Shown here piece by piece: positions 53,833 to 63,060 of a stretch of DNA of 64,000 nucleotides (positions within the stretch are counted from its first letter, which is position 1; every line of letters begins with the position of its first letter). The notes under the pieces are model-generated. The model had not been told where the DNA came from. It was given only the letters and a program-made list of their open reading frames with translations, and searched no databases. Source of the stretch: Mycobacterium szulgai. GTDB lineage: Bacteria > Actinomycetota > Actinomycetes > Mycobacteriales > Mycobacteriaceae. The stretch covers positions 25,838-89,837 of the forward strand of contig NZ_LQPW01000048.1 in NCBI RefSeq assembly GCF_002116635.1. The letters are read 5' to 3'. A program made the translations under genes and the position numbers.

Positions 53833-54646
53833 GCGCCCGAAGTTCATTGTCGCGGCTGCGATGATCCTTTTCATTCTGGTGCTCGCTGCGTTCCCGGCGT
53901 TGTTCACCGGAGTCGACCCACACTATGCGGATCCCGCCCAGAGCATGCTTTCGCCGTCGTCGGCGCACTGGTTCGGTACCGACCTACAGGGTCACGACAT
54001 TTACGCGCGCACCGTCTATGGGGCCCGGGCCTCGGTCGCGGTCGGGCTGGGGGCGACGTTCGCGGCGTTCGTCGTCGGCGGGGCGCTGGGGGCGGTGGCC
54101 GGCTTCTACGGTGGCTGGGTGGACGCGGTGGTGTCGCGCATCACCGACGTGTTCTTTGCATTACCGTTGTTGCTGGCCGCAATAGTGCTGATGCAGGTCA
54201 TGCACCACCGCACCGTGTGGACCGTGATTGCCATCCTGGCTTTGTTCGGCTGGCCCCAGGTCGCCAGGATCGCGCGCAGTTCGGTGCTCGAGGTGCGCGC
54301 AAGTGATTATATATTGGCGGCTAAAGCTTTGGGGTTGAGCAGGTTTCAGATTCTGGTGCGGCACGCGGTGCCCAATGCCATCGGTCCGGTGATCGCTGTG
54401 GCCACCATTGCCCTGGGCATCTTCATCGTCACCGAGGCCACCCTGTCCTACCTTGGCGTCGGGCTGCCTCCGTCGGTGGTGTCCTGGGGCGGCGACATCA
54501 ATATCGCGCAGACCAGGCTGCGGGCGGGTTCACCGATTCTGTTCTATCCCGCTGGCGCCCTGGCGATTACGGTGCTGGCGTTCATGATGATGGGCGATGC
54601 TCTGCGCGACGCCCTGGACCCGGCGTCGCGGGCGTGGCGGGCATGA
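53825..54646 (+). CDS. dppC: ABC transporter permease DppC
   Basis: A 273-residue permease with six TM helices. N-terminal periplasmic segment HWFGTDLQGHDIYART is typical of DppC/OppC. The EAA-type loop is ASDYILAAKALGLSRFQIL. It forms a heterodimer with DppB. Overlaps dppB by 8 bases and dppD by 4 (ATGA). Confidence 0.95.
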   Translation: MHRRPKFIVAAAMILFILVLAAFPALFTGVDPHYADPAQSMLSPSSAHWFGTDLQGHDIYARTVYGARASVAVGLGATFAAFVVGGALGAVAGFYGGWVDAVVSRITDVFFALPLLLAAIVLMQVMHHRTVWTVIAILALFGWPQVARIARSSVLEVRASDYILAAKALGLSRFQILVRHAVPNAIGPVIAVATIALGIFIVTEATLSYLGVGLPPSVVSWGGDINIAQTRLRAGSPILFYPAGALAITVLAFMMMGDALRDALDPASRAWRA

Positions 54647-56322
54647 ACATACCTGCCGCGCAGACCCCGCTCTTGTCGGTCGAGGGCCTGGAAGTCAGAT
54701 TCGGCGCCAACGAGCCGGTGGTGCGCGGCGTGGATCTGACGGTGCTTCGTGGTCAGACCGTCGCGGTGGTCGGCGAGTCCGGCTCTGGAAAGTCCACCAC
54801 GGCCGCGGCGATTCTCGGCCTACTCGCACCCGGCGGGCGAATCACGTCCGGGCGCATCACATTTGCCGGGCGCGACATCGCGTCAGCCGATCAGCGGTTA
54901 CTGCGGTCGCTGAGGGGCCGGGAGATCGGCTACGTACCCCAGGACCCGATGACCAATCTCAACCCGGTATGGAAGGTCGGGTTCCAAATCCGGGAAGCGT
55001 TGCGGGCCAACAGGATCGATCGCAAGCGCGGCGGAGCCGGGCGCTGGAGGTCGCGACCGTGGGGCACCGATGGCCGCGATGTGCGGCGACGGGCAGTACA
55101 GCTGCTTGTCGAGGCCGGTATGCCCGATCCGGCCAAGCAGGCCGGGCGATATCCACACCAGCTGTCCGGCGGCATGTGTCAGCGCGCGTTGATCGCCATC
55201 GGGCTGGCGGGACGCCCGCGCCTGCTGATCGCCGATGAGCCGACCTCGGCGCTGGACGTGACCGTGCAGCGTCAGGTCCTCGACCATCTGCAGCAGCTCA
55301 CCGACGAATTGGGCACCGCGCTGCTGCTCATCACCCACGATTTGGCGCTGGCTGCCGAACGTGCCGAGTCTGTCGTGGTCATCCATCGCGGAGAGGTGGT
55401 GGAATCCGGTGCCGCGCAATCGATTCTGAAGGACCCGCAGCACGAGTACACCCGCAGACTGGTGGCCGCGGCGCCCTCGCTGGCCGTCCGTCGCAAACCT
55501 GCGGCCCGCGCCACCACGGAAGCCGATGACCTGCTGGTCGTGTCGGATCTGACCAAGGTTTACCGGGAGTCGCGGGGTGCACCCTGGCGCCGGGCGGATT
55601 TTCGGGCTGTCGACGGGGTGTCATTTCAATTGCGAAGGGCCAGCACCCTGGCCATCGTGGGGGAGTCGGGTTCGGGAAAATCAACCTTGGCGCGCATGGT
55701 GCTGGGCCTGCTGCAACCGACGTCGGGCACCGTGGTTTTCGGCGGCGATCAGATCGTGCAAGAGCTGAGCCGGGACAAGGCGCTGGCCTTCCGCCGGCGG
55801 GTCCAGCCGGTGTTCCAGAACCCCTACCGCAGCCTGGACCCCATGTACTCGGTGTTCCGGGCCATCGAGGAGCCGTTACGCATCCATCGGGTAGGCGATC
55901 GCCGTCAGCGCCGGAATGCGGTGCATGAGCTGATCGATCAGGTCGCGCTGCCGACCTCGGTGCTGGACCGGCTGCCCCGGGAGCTCTCAGGGGGGCAGCG
56001 GCAGCGGGTTGCGATCGCCCGGGCGCTGGCGCTGCGGCCGGAAATGCTGGTGTGCGACGAGGCGGTCTCGGCGCTCGACGTGCTGGTGCAGGCGCAGATC
56101 CTGGATTTGCTCGCCGAACTGCAGGCCAGCCTCGGCCTAACGTACCTGTTCATCAGCCACGACCTTGCAGTGATCCGGCAGATCTCTGACGACGTGCTGG
56201 TGATGCGCGCCGGCCGGGCCGTCGAGCAGGCACCCACCGAAGAGGTCTTCACCCGGCCCCGGCACGAGTACACCCAACAGTTGCTGGAAGCCATTCCCGG
56301 CGCGCGAGCGGGACGGCGCTAA
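54643..56322 (+). CDS. dppD: Dual ABC ATPase DppD
   Basis: A 559-residue fusion of two ATPase domains from the ATG overlapping the dppC stop; an earlier GTG three codons upstream is possible. Domain 1: Walker [13 protein letters not shown], signature [12 protein letters not shown], Walker [12 protein letters not shown]. Domain 2: [35 protein letters not shown] short Arg-rich insert (around [15 protein letters not shown]) sits between the Q-loop and signature of domain 1. It drives peptide/haem uptake through DppBC. Confidence 0.95.
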   Translation: MNIPAAQTPLLSVEGLEVRFGANEPVVRGVDLTVLRGQTVAVVGESGSGKSTTAAAILGLLAPGGRITSGRITFAGRDIASADQRLLRSLRGREIGYVPQDPMTNLNPVWKVGFQIREALRANRIDRKRGGAGRWRSRPWGTDGRDVRRRAVQLLVEAGMPDPAKQAGRYPHQLSGGMCQRALIAIGLAGRPRLLIADEPTSALDVTVQRQVLDHLQQLTDELGTALLLITHDLALAAERAESVVVIHRGEVVESGAAQSILKDPQHEYTRRLVAAAPSLAVRRKPAARATTEADDLLVVSDLTKVYRESRGAPWRRADFRAVDGVSFQLRRASTLAIVGESGSGKSTLARMVLGLLQPTSGTVVFGGDQIVQELSRDKALAFRRRVQPVFQNPYRSLDPMYSVFRAIEEPLRIHRVGDRRQRRNAVHELIDQVALPTSVLDRLPRELSGGQRQRVAIARALALRPEMLVCDEAVSALDVLVQAQILDLLAELQASLGLTYLFISHDLAVIRQISDDVLVMRAGRAVEQAPTEEVFTRPRHEYTQQLLEAIPGARAGRR

Positions 56323-56333
56323 GTTGGCAACTC

Positions 56334-57101
56334 GTGACGGCTGATCCACTGGCTCCGCTGATGGAGCTGCCCGGCGTCGCCGAAGCCAGCGACCGGGCCC
56401 GCGAAGCGCTCGGGCGAGCGCATCGGCACAAGGCCAACCTGCGGGGCTGGCCGGTGACGGCCGCCGAGGCGGCGCTGCGTGCCGCGCGGGCGTCGTCGGT
56501 GCTGGACGGTGGCCCGGTGCGATTGGACGACTTGGCCGACGCCGGCGTCGTCAGCGAGCCGGTGTTCGGTGGCGCGCTGCGAGTGGCACAGGCGCTGGAA
56601 GGCGGCGGCGGGCCGTTGGTGGGGGTTTGGCGGCGTGCGCCGTTGCAGGCGCTCGCACGTCTGCACGTGCTGGCCGCGGCGGATCTCGCCGACGACGACG
56701 CGCTCGGCCGGCCGCGCGCCGACCCCGCAATCGGACCGCGGTTAGAGCTGCTGGCGGACGTGCTCACCCGACCTACGCAGGCATCGGCGCCCGTGGTTGC
56801 CGCCGTCGCACACGGAGAGTTGTTGGCGCTGAAGGCGTTTGGTAGCGCCGACGGCGTGGTGGCGCGCGCCGTCTCGCGTTTGGTGACCATCGCCAGCGGT
56901 CTGGATCCGCACGGACTGGGTGTGCCCGAGGTTCGTTGGATGCGCCAGCCGGCGGACTACCGCGAGTGCGCGCGCCGTTTCGCAGAGGGCACGCCCGATG
57001 GGGTGGCGGCCTGGCTGCTGCTGTGCTGCCGGGGGCTGCAGGCCGGTGCCCAGGAGGCTCTCGCGATTGCCGAGTCGGTAGCTGGGAGCCCGCGAAATTA
57101 G
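56334..57101 (+). CDS. Conserved hypothetical protein (Rv3662c-like)
   Basis: A 255-residue, Ala/Leu-rich, soluble protein. Matches the position and length of Rv3662c (256). Early residues RAHRHKANLRGWPVTAAEAALRAARASSVLDG weakly recall the N-terminal helices of Fic-family proteins, but no Fic motif HPFxxGNG is present. Ends 19 bases before a hairpin. It starts 11 bases after dppD, so it probably shares that transcript. Function unknown. Confidence 0.85.
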   Translation: MTADPLAPLMELPGVAEASDRAREALGRAHRHKANLRGWPVTAAEAALRAARASSVLDGGPVRLDDLADAGVVSEPVFGGALRVAQALEGGGGPLVGVWRRAPLQALARLHVLAAADLADDDALGRPRADPAIGPRLELLADVLTRPTQASAPVVAAVAHGELLALKAFGSADGVVARAVSRLVTIASGLDPHGLGVPEVRWMRQPADYRECARRFAEGTPDGVAAWLLLCCRGLQAGAQEALAIAESVAGSPRN

Positions 57102-57115
57102 TCGTTCCGGAAATG

Positions 57116-57420
57116 CGAAGCGGGCGGCGATCCGAAAATTTCGGATCACCGCCCGCCAACACGGTTCTCGGGTACCAAGCGTGCATTTATGTGGGCTGCG
57201 TGGGTGGCCTCGGCGCGTTTGCGATACTTCCGACTGCAGCCCCACCCAAAGGGCCGTCGACGCCATCCGTTGTTCGCAATTACGCAGGCCCGCAACACTT
57301 CTGCCATTATCGCGGCTATGACTCCGCGTGGGTGCCGGGAACCGTGCTGGGTGCCCGGGTCGGGAGAACGAACCTTCTCTTCCGGATCGACCTTGGCCTC
57401 ACCGGGCTTCCGTGGTTCCT
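57116..57420 (-). ncRNA. Ms1/MTS2823-type small RNA
   Basis: M. tuberculosis MTS2823 (Ms1) lies between Rv3661 and Rv3662c on the Rv3661 strand, about 160 bases after Rv3661 and about 300 long. Here the same gap, same strand and same length hold no gene, are rich in short paired blocks and end in a strong hairpin at 57120-57156. Ms1 binds RNA polymerase core without sigma factor and accumulates in stationary phase. The 5' end near 57420 (after TAGTAGTACAAAG) is an estimate. Confidence 0.72.
57120..57156 (-). terminator. Long hairpin ending Ms1 and the dpp operon
   Basis: GCGGGCGG pairs with CCGCCCGC, and the inner GATCCGAAA with TTTCGGATC, with one mismatch between. It lies 19 bases after the Rv3662c-like stop and at the end of the Ms1-type RNA, so it can end transcripts from both sides. 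Confidence 0.85.
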
Positions 57421-57564
57421 TTGTACTACTAGACCCCAGACACAGCAAGGCCTAATTCTGCGAAAGTTCTGAAACGACTTCGGATTGCGCGCGTCCGTCG
57501 TTTGCTGCCGGGATTCGAGACGTTGGGACGCCGGTGCTAGAACGCCCCGGCTCAAACGCTCCGG

Positions 57565-58422
57565 CTAGAACATGAAGCGACGCAGCAGCGTATAGGTGAC
57601 CGCACCGGCGGCCAGCGCCGTGATACCCACCGCGGCGGTGGTGGCGATCGCAGCACCCGAGGGCGCCGGGATGCGATCGCGTAGTGACACCGGCCGGGAG
57701 AACGACAGCACGGGCCAGCCTCGCTCAACGGCCTCCTTGCGCAACCCGCGATCGGGGTTGACCACCGAGGGGTGGCCGACGGACTCAAGCATCGGCAGAT
57801 CGGTGATCGAGTCGGAGTAGGCGTAGCAGTGTTCCAGCGGATAGCCCTCTCGGGCCGCCAGCTCACGGATCGCTTGGACCTTGTTTTCGCCGTAGCAGTA
57901 GAAAGCGACCTCGCCGGTGTACTTACCGTCCTCGACCACCATTCGTGTCGCCATGGCGTGGGTAGCGCCCAATGCGCGAGCAATGGGGGCGACGATCTCC
58001 TCGCCCGAGGCGGATACCACCACGACATCGCGCCCGCACAATTTGTGGCCGGCGATGAGGTCGGCGGCTTCGGCGAATACCAGGGGAGTCACGATGTCGT
58101 GCAGCGTCTCGTTGACGATCGACTTCACCTGTTCGACATCCCACCCGGTGCACATATTGGCCAAGTGCGTGCGCATCCGGTCCATCTGGTCATGATCGGC
58201 GCCGGAGAGCAGAAAGATGAACTGTGCATAGCTGGACTTCAACACGGCACGGCGGTTGAGCAGTCCCTGAGCAAAGAAGGGTTTGCTGAAAGCCAGAGTG
58301 CTGGACTTGGCAATGATGGTCTTGTCGAGGTCGAAGAAGGCCGCGGTCCGGGCATGTGGAGCATTTGCTCCCGATGCTTCCGGTATGGTTTGCTGGTGCG
58401 CGGCCGAGTCGGAGACGGTCAC
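57565..58422 (-). CDS. HAD-IB-family hydrolase (Rv3661-like)
   Basis: From the GTG at 58422 the product is 285 residues, near the 287 of Rv3661; the frame to 58527 lacks homology. HAD motif I FFDLDKTII, motif II VVVVSASGEE, motif III around KVQAIREL and motif IV SDSITDLPML are all present. A hydrophobic segment at the C-terminus (about 255-278) may bind the membrane. HAD-IB enzymes include phosphoserine phosphatase and acylglycerol-type phosphatases. Annotated by some as inhibiting morphological differentiation. Confidence 0.92.
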   Translation of the reverse strand: MTVSDSAAHQQTIPEASGANAPHARTAAFFDLDKTIIAKSSTLAFSKPFFAQGLLNRRAVLKSSYAQFIFLLSGADHDQMDRMRTHLANMCTGWDVEQVKSIVNETLHDIVTPLVFAEAADLIAGHKLCGRDVVVVSASGEEIVAPIARALGATHAMATRMVVEDGKYTGEVAFYCYGENKVQAIRELAAREGYPLEHCYAYSDSITDLPMLESVGHPSVVNPDRGLRKEAVERGWPVLSFSRPVSLRDRIPAPSGAAIATTAAVGITALAAGAVTYTLLRRFMF

Positions 58423-58577
58423 CGTTCCAGCATAGGTCGCAGGTCTGGTACGCCCGGCATTCTGGTCCCCAAATGGCCGCCCGGACACCGTTGCGGCGGC
58501 CCCGTCGGGGGCATTTACACGGCTCAAGCTGTACTTTTCTTGTTCGCAATACTTGCGTGAGCCCGCACTGTCATGTG

Positions 58578-58583
58578 TATAGT
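58578..58583 (+). promoter_or_regulatory. -10 box of the 6C RNA promoter
   Basis: TATAGT, 7-8 bases before the predicted RNA start. A TTGCGT sequence at 58553-58558 could be the -35, though the 19-base spacing is long. Confidence 0.55.
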
Positions 58584-58589
58584 AAGCAT

Positions 58590-58687
58590 TACTCGGCCTT
58601 GAGCCGAGGGTGTATCAGCCCGACCCCCCGGGGCTGATACACGACGACCCTCGCCTCCTCCCCCCCTGGCGGGGGTCGTCCCTTTTG
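58590..58687 (+). ncRNA. 6C (B11) small RNA
   Basis: Three consecutive stems: CTCGGC/GCCGAG (58592-58608), TGTATCAGCCC/GGGCTGATACA (58611-58641) with loop GACCCCCCG, and GACGACCC/GGGTCGTC (58643-58680) whose loop also carries a run of seven C. Two stem-loops with six or more C are the defining feature of the actinobacterial 6C RNA (Rfam 6C; B11 in M. tuberculosis, between Rv3660c and Rv3661). Ends in CCCTTTTG. In M. tuberculosis it regulates genes of cell division and DNA replication by pairing through its C-loops. Confidence 0.92.
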
Positions 58688-58864
58688 TGGGGTAAATTAT
58701 CCTCCCCGTAAGCATGGTTAGCGGGTCTCCGCGCGCGTTGCGGGAGTCTGCCGCTTTTGCACAGCCGCACCGCTGACCGACGGCGATTGTGCACAGTTGC
58801 GTCTCTATCCACAATTCTGCCTTTGGCACTTTCGTCCCACAGCCTGGCGTCGCACCGTAGATGC

Positions 58865-59977
58865 GTGACCACTATTTCTGGGTCTTCTCGCAGCGGCTGG
58901 GCGGCCTCGGGCGTGCTCGCAATTCTCGCCGATCCCGATGTGCGTGATGACTTGGACCGGGTGGCTGCAGCCGTCGGAATACGGGTGGTCCACACCGGAG
59001 CAAACAGCTCGGTGAGCCGCAAGACGTGGGCGGCCGCCGCGGCAGTCGTGCTTGACGAAGCGGCGGCGGATCGCTGCGGCCGGCTCGCGCTGCCGCGGCG
59101 TGGTCACGTCAGCGTGCTCACCGGAACCGAAACCGCGCCGGCGACCTGGGCGGCGGCCATTGCGATTGGCGCCCAGCACGTCTTGCGGCTGCCCGCCCAA
59201 GAGCATGACTTGATCCGAGAGCTTGCCGAAGCCGTCGAGTCGGCGCGCGACGATAGACCGCACGGCCGCGCCGTCGCCGTCATCGGCGGATGCGGCGGGG
59301 CCGGGGCGTCGTTGTTCGCAGTCGCCCAGGCGCAGGTCGCTACCGACGCTCTGCTGCTGGATCTCGATCCCTGGGGCGGCGGCATCGACCTGCTGGTGGG
59401 AGGAGAGGCAAGCCCCGGTTTGCGGTGGCCTGACCTGGTATTACAGGGCGGACGGCTGACTTGGTCGGCCGTGCGCGAGGCGCTGCCACGACACCGCGGC
59501 ATCAGTGTGCTCTCGGGCACCAGGAATGGCCATGAGCTGGATCCGGCGCCGGTGGCTGCGGTGCTCGATGCCGGTCGCCGCGGGGGAGTGGTAGTGGTCT
59601 GTGATCTTCCGCGTCGGCTCACTGATGCGACCGTGGCCGCGCTGGATGTGGCCGATCTTGTCGTTCTGGTCAGTCCGTGCGATGTGCGGGCTTGCGCGGC
59701 CACGGCCACGATCGCTCCGGTGCTGGCAGCCATTAATCCCAACCTCGGGCTGGTGGTGCGAGGACCGTCGCCCGGCGGGTTGCGGGCGGCGGAGGTTGCC
59801 GATATCGCCGGTGTGCCACTGCTGGCATCGATGCGCGCCCAGCCGCGGCTCGCTGAGCAGCTAGAGCACGGTGGGCTGCGGCTACGCCGGCGATCGGCGA
59901 TGGCAGGTGCGGCCCGCCGGGTGCTCGAAGTGTTAGGAGCCCATCCAGTCGCGCGCCCGCAAAGTAGGGCGGCATGA
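58865..59977 (+). CDS. ssd: Septum site-determining-like protein Ssd (TadZ/MinD-like)
   Basis: A 370-residue protein from GTG 58865. The N-terminal receiver-like region is followed by a MinD/ParA-type ATPase domain, whose P-loop reads GGCGGAGASLFA: the usual Lys of the deviant Walker A is missing, as in other Ssd/TadZ proteins. DLDPWGGGIDLLVG follows. Overexpressed Ssd blocks septation in M. tuberculosis. The gene heads a Tad-like pilus operon, where TadZ-like proteins direct the apparatus. Confidence 0.9.
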   Translation: MTTISGSSRSGWAASGVLAILADPDVRDDLDRVAAAVGIRVVHTGANSSVSRKTWAAAAAVVLDEAAADRCGRLALPRRGHVSVLTGTETAPATWAAAIAIGAQHVLRLPAQEHDLIRELAEAVESARDDRPHGRAVAVIGGCGGAGASLFAVAQAQVATDALLLDLDPWGGGIDLLVGGEASPGLRWPDLVLQGGRLTWSAVREALPRHRGISVLSGTRNGHELDPAPVAAVLDAGRRGGVVVVCDLPRRLTDATVAALDVADLVVLVSPCDVRACAATATIAPVLAAINPNLGLVVRGPSPGGLRAAEVADIAGVPLLASMRAQPRLAEQLEHGGLRLRRRSAMAGAARRVLEVLGAHPVARPQSRAA

Positions 59978-61140
59978 CCGGCTCGCTGATCGACCGCGTT
60001 CGCGAGCGGCTGGCAGCCGAATCCGGCCCGCTGCGGCCAAACGTTGTCGCGGCCGCGATTCGGGCCGAGTCCGGCGGCATCCTCGGCGACACCGAGGTGC
60101 TGGCCAACCTGCGGGTGCTGCAGACGGAATTGACCGGCGCCGGCATTCTCGAACCGCTGCTGTGCGCAGACGACACCACTGACGTGCTGGTGACCGCACC
60201 CGACGCGGTGTGGGTTGACGATGGAAACGGGTTGCGGCGCAGCCAGATTCGGTTTGCCGACGAGGCGGCGGTGCGACGGCTGGCCCAGCGGCTGGCGCTG
60301 GCGGCCGGCCGGCGCCTCGACGACGCGCAACCCTGGGTGGACGGCCAGCTGAGCGGGATCGGTGCCGGGGGGTTCGCGGTGCGGTTGCACGCGGTCCTGC
60401 CGCCGGTGGCAGCCGAAGGCACTTGCCTGTCGCTACGGGTGCTACGGCCGGCCACGCAGGACTTGACGGCCCTGGCTGCAGCGGGCGCGATCGCGCCGCA
60501 GGCCGCCGAGTTGGTGGCCGACATCATCTGCGCGCGGCTGGCATTTTTGGTGTGCGGCGGAACCGGGGCCGGAAAGACAACTTTGTTGGCGGCGATGCTG
60601 GGAGCCGTCTCGGCGGCCGAGCGAATCGTGTGCGTCGAGGATGCCGCGGAGCTGGCGCCCCGTCATCCGCATTTGATCAAGCTGGTCGCGCGGGGCGCCA
60701 ACGTCGAAGGCGTGGGTGAGGTGACAGTGCGCCAGCTGGTTCGGCAGGCGTTGCGGATGCGGCCCGACCGGATCGTGGTCGGGGAGGTCAGAGGAGCCGA
60801 GGTGGTTGATCTGCTGGCGGCGCTGAACACCGGACACCAGGGCGGCGCGGGCACCGTGCACGCCAACAGTCCGGGCGAAGTCCCGGCTCGGCTGGAGGCG
60901 CTGGGCGCACTCGGCGGACTCGATCGGGCGGCACTGCACAGTCAGCTCGCAGCGGCGGTCCAAGTGCTGCTGCACGTCGTGCGCGACCGGGAAGGACGGC
61001 GTCGGCTCGATGAGATCGCGTTGCTGCGCCAAGCCGAAAGCGGGCTGGTCCACGCCGTCACCGCATGGCACGCCGACGACGGGCTGACCGCGCACGCCAC
61101 GGATCTGCGCCAGCTGCTGCGAAGCCGGTTGCCGGCATGA
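59974..61140 (+). CDS. TadA/CpaF-type secretion ATPase (Rv3659c-like)
   Basis: A 388-residue type II/IV secretion ATPase. Walker A GGTGAGKTTLLAAM, Asp box region CVEDAAELAP, Walker B RPDRIVVGEVRG, His box GGAGTVHANS. It powers assembly of Flp-type pili or a pseudopilus. The start overlaps the ssd stop (ATGA). Confidence 0.92.
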   Translation: MTGSLIDRVRERLAAESGPLRPNVVAAAIRAESGGILGDTEVLANLRVLQTELTGAGILEPLLCADDTTDVLVTAPDAVWVDDGNGLRRSQIRFADEAAVRRLAQRLALAAGRRLDDAQPWVDGQLSGIGAGGFAVRLHAVLPPVAAEGTCLSLRVLRPATQDLTALAAAGAIAPQAAELVADIICARLAFLVCGGTGAGKTTLLAAMLGAVSAAERIVCVEDAAELAPRHPHLIKLVARGANVEGVGEVTVRQLVRQALRMRPDRIVVGEVRGAEVVDLLAALNTGHQGGAGTVHANSPGEVPARLEALGALGGLDRAALHSQLAAAVQVLLHVVRDREGRRRLDEIALLRQAESGLVHAVTAWHADDGLTAHATDLRQLLRSRLPA

Positions 61141-61925
61141 ACGGTGGCGCGCTGATGTTGTCGTTGGCACTGCTGGTGCTGCCCTCGTCGCCGGGACGGC
61201 GGCTCACGCCGGCCGTTCGTCGTTTGGTTTGGCTGCCCGGCACGCGCTGGAGTGTGTGCTGTTGCGTGTGCGTGTTGGTCGGCGCAGTCGTGTGGATGCC
61301 GTTGGCGACGGTTTTGGCGGTGTTGATCGTAGGCGCGACGGTGACTCTGCGTTACCGGCGTCGCCGCCGGGCCAGGCACGCAACGCAGGAGGGACAGGCG
61401 CTGGAATCGGCCCTCGACGTGTTGGTCGGGGAGTTGCGCGTCGGTGCCCATCCGGTGCAGGCGTTCAGCGTTGCCGCCGACGAGACCGAGGGCTCTGTTG
61501 CGGCCGCCCTGCGTGCGGTGGCGGCGCGCGCCAGGTTGGGCGCAGATGTCAGCGGCGGGTTGCGCGCGGCGGCGTTGTCGTCGGCCCTTCCCGCGCAGTG
61601 GGAGCGGCTCGCGGTCTGCTGGCAGCTGGCCAGCGACCACGGCTTGGCGATATCCACCCTGATGCGCGCCGCGCAGCGCGATATCGCTGCGCGGCAACGG
61701 TTTTCGGATAAGTTGGCCGCGGGGATGGCCGGCCCGCGTGCCACTGCGGCCATCCTGGCCGGGCTGCCGCTGCTCGGAGTTCTGCTCGGGCAACTGATCG
61801 GAGCGCGTCCGCTGAGCTTCCTGTTGCATGGCCACGCGGGTGGCTGGCTGCTGGTGACCGGCGTGGTGCTGGCCTGTTGCGGGCTGCTGTGGTCAGACCG
61901 GATAACCGATCGGGTCGCGCCGTGA
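61137..61925 (+). CDS. TadB-like membrane protein (Rv3658c-like)
   Basis: A 262-residue protein with a T2SSF/GspF-like domain: hydrophobic helices at about 5-20, 38-70 and 205-255, with a cytoplasmic part LESALDVLVGELRVGAHPVQAF. TadB-type proteins form the membrane platform for the ATPase. ATGA overlap with tadA. The region is shorter than in full TadB proteins, as in M. tuberculosis. Confidence 0.88.
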   Translation: MNGGALMLSLALLVLPSSPGRRLTPAVRRLVWLPGTRWSVCCCVCVLVGAVVWMPLATVLAVLIVGATVTLRYRRRRRARHATQEGQALESALDVLVGELRVGAHPVQAFSVAADETEGSVAAALRAVAARARLGADVSGGLRAAALSSALPAQWERLAVCWQLASDHGLAISTLMRAAQRDIAARQRFSDKLAAGMAGPRATAAILAGLPLLGVLLGQLIGARPLSFLLHGHAGGWLLVTGVVLACCGLLWSDRITDRVAP

Positions 61926-62512
61926 ACGCCGCGGCACTGCTGCTGGCGGCGGCACTATGGATCGGTGCCGGGCCCTCGCTGGCGCGGGCCCGCGCCCGAA
62001 TGCCGGTGTCAGCACGCCGGAGGCGCCCAATGCCCAAGCCCGGCCCGGACCCGCTCGGAGTTGCTTCCAGCCTGGACGTGCTAGCCGTGTGCCTGACGGC
62101 CGGAATGGCGGTCGCGACAGCCGCGACTGCGACCGCCGTGTCCGCGCCACCGCGGCTGGGCCGGGTCTTGTCAAGGGCTGCCGACTTGCTGGTGCTTGGT
62201 GCCGAGCCCGGCGTCGCCTGGTCGGCACCGCCGGACTTGCCGGCCGATCGGATCGACGCTCAGACCGAGGCACTGCTGCGCCTGGCGCGGCGATCGGCCT
62301 CTTCAGGTGCGGCGCTGGCCGACGGCGTGATCGAGCTGGCCGCTCAGTCCCGCCAGGACGCCGCGCATGCGGCCGCCGCGGCAGCCGAGCGCGCCGGGGT
62401 CCTGATCGCCGGTCCGCTCGGGGTGTGCTTCTTGCCGGCGTTCGTCTGCCTGGGGATTGTTCCGGTGGTGGCCGGACTGGCCGGCCGAGTTTTTCAGTCA
62501 GGGCTGCTATGA
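61922..62512 (+). CDS. TadC-like membrane protein (Rv3657c-like)
   Basis: A 196-residue protein from the GTG overlapping the tadB stop by 4. N-terminal hydrophobic helix, then a LDVLAVCLTAGMAVATA segment and a C-terminal helix LIAGPLGVCFLPAFVCLGIVPVV typical of T2SSF proteins. Companion of TadB in the platform. Confidence 0.87.
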   Translation: MNAAALLLAAALWIGAGPSLARARARMPVSARRRRPMPKPGPDPLGVASSLDVLAVCLTAGMAVATAATATAVSAPPRLGRVLSRAADLLVLGAEPGVAWSAPPDLPADRIDAQTEALLRLARRSASSGAALADGVIELAAQSRQDAAHAAAAAAERAGVLIAGPLGVCFLPAFVCLGIVPVVAGLAGRVFQSGLL

Positions 62513-62536
62513 GCTCACAACAGAGGGGAACCATTG

Positions 62537-62737
62537 ATGCGCAACATGTTTCAGGTGCTGGTGACGCGCATGACGCTGCTGGCCACCGACGAGTCCGGCA
62601 TGTCCACCGTCGAATATGCTATCGGCACCATTGCGGCGGCGGCCTTCGGCGCGATCCTCTACACGGTCGTCACCGGCGATTCCATTGTCTCGGCGTTGAA
62701 CCACATCATCGGTCGCGCGCTGTCGACCAAGGTCTAG
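62537..62737 (+). CDS. Flp-type pilin (Rv3656c-like)
   Basis: A 66-residue prepilin with GAGGGGA upstream. The processing site is ESG-MSTVEYA: cleavage after Gly leaves the Glu5-Tyr6 pair that defines Flp pilins, followed by a hydrophobic helix AIGTIAAAAFGAILYTVV. It would polymerise into a thin pilus or pseudopilus. No prepilin peptidase is in this window. Confidence 0.9.
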   Translation: MRNMFQVLVTRMTLLATDESGMSTVEYAIGTIAAAAFGAILYTVVTGDSIVSALNHIIGRALSTKV

Positions 62738-62739
62738 CG

Positions 62740-63060
62740 TCGAGTGCCGGCTCGAGCACCGTTGAGGCGGCGCTGGCGATCGCCACGCTGGTGGTGGTTC
62801 TGGTGCTGTGTCTGGCCGGAATCACTGCGGTGTCGATGCAGGTGCGATGTATCGACGCCGCCCGCGAGGCGGCCCGGCTGGCCGCGCGCGGCGACGAACG
62901 CGTGGCTGTCGAGGTGGCACGGCGAATCGCGCCACCAGCGGCCCGGGTGCAGCTGCACCGGGATGGCCAGTTCCTGGTCGCCAGCGTTATCGCGCATTCA
63001 AACCTGTTGCCTGGCTTGGATATCGGCGCCGACGCCATCTCTGTTGCGGAGCCGCGGTGA
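62740..63060 (+). CDS. TadE-like pseudopilin (Rv3655c-like), start unclear
   Basis: At least 106 residues: SAGSSTVEAALAIATLVVVLV with the TadE helix, then a soluble C-domain IDAAREAARLAARGD. No ATG, GTG or TTG occurs in frame between the pilin end and the helix; the nearest upstream in-frame ATG is at 62509, in frame with the tadC stop, and would read through the whole pilin gene in another frame. The start given is the beginning of recognisable homology only. A non-standard start codon is possible. Confidence 0.7.
   Translation, partial: SSAGSSTVEAALAIATLVVVLVLCLAGITAVSMQVRCIDAAREAARLAARGDERVAVEVARRIAPPAARVQLHRDGQFLVASVIAHSNLLPGLDIGADAISVAEPR

Noticed and set aside
56936..57472. Plus-strand open frame running past the Rv3662c-like gene
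   Set aside because: It passes through the strong hairpin and the antisense of the Ms1-type RNA, without homology.
59104..60390. 428-residue minus-strand open frame
   Set aside because: It is antisense to ssd and tadA, which carry clear motifs on the plus strand.
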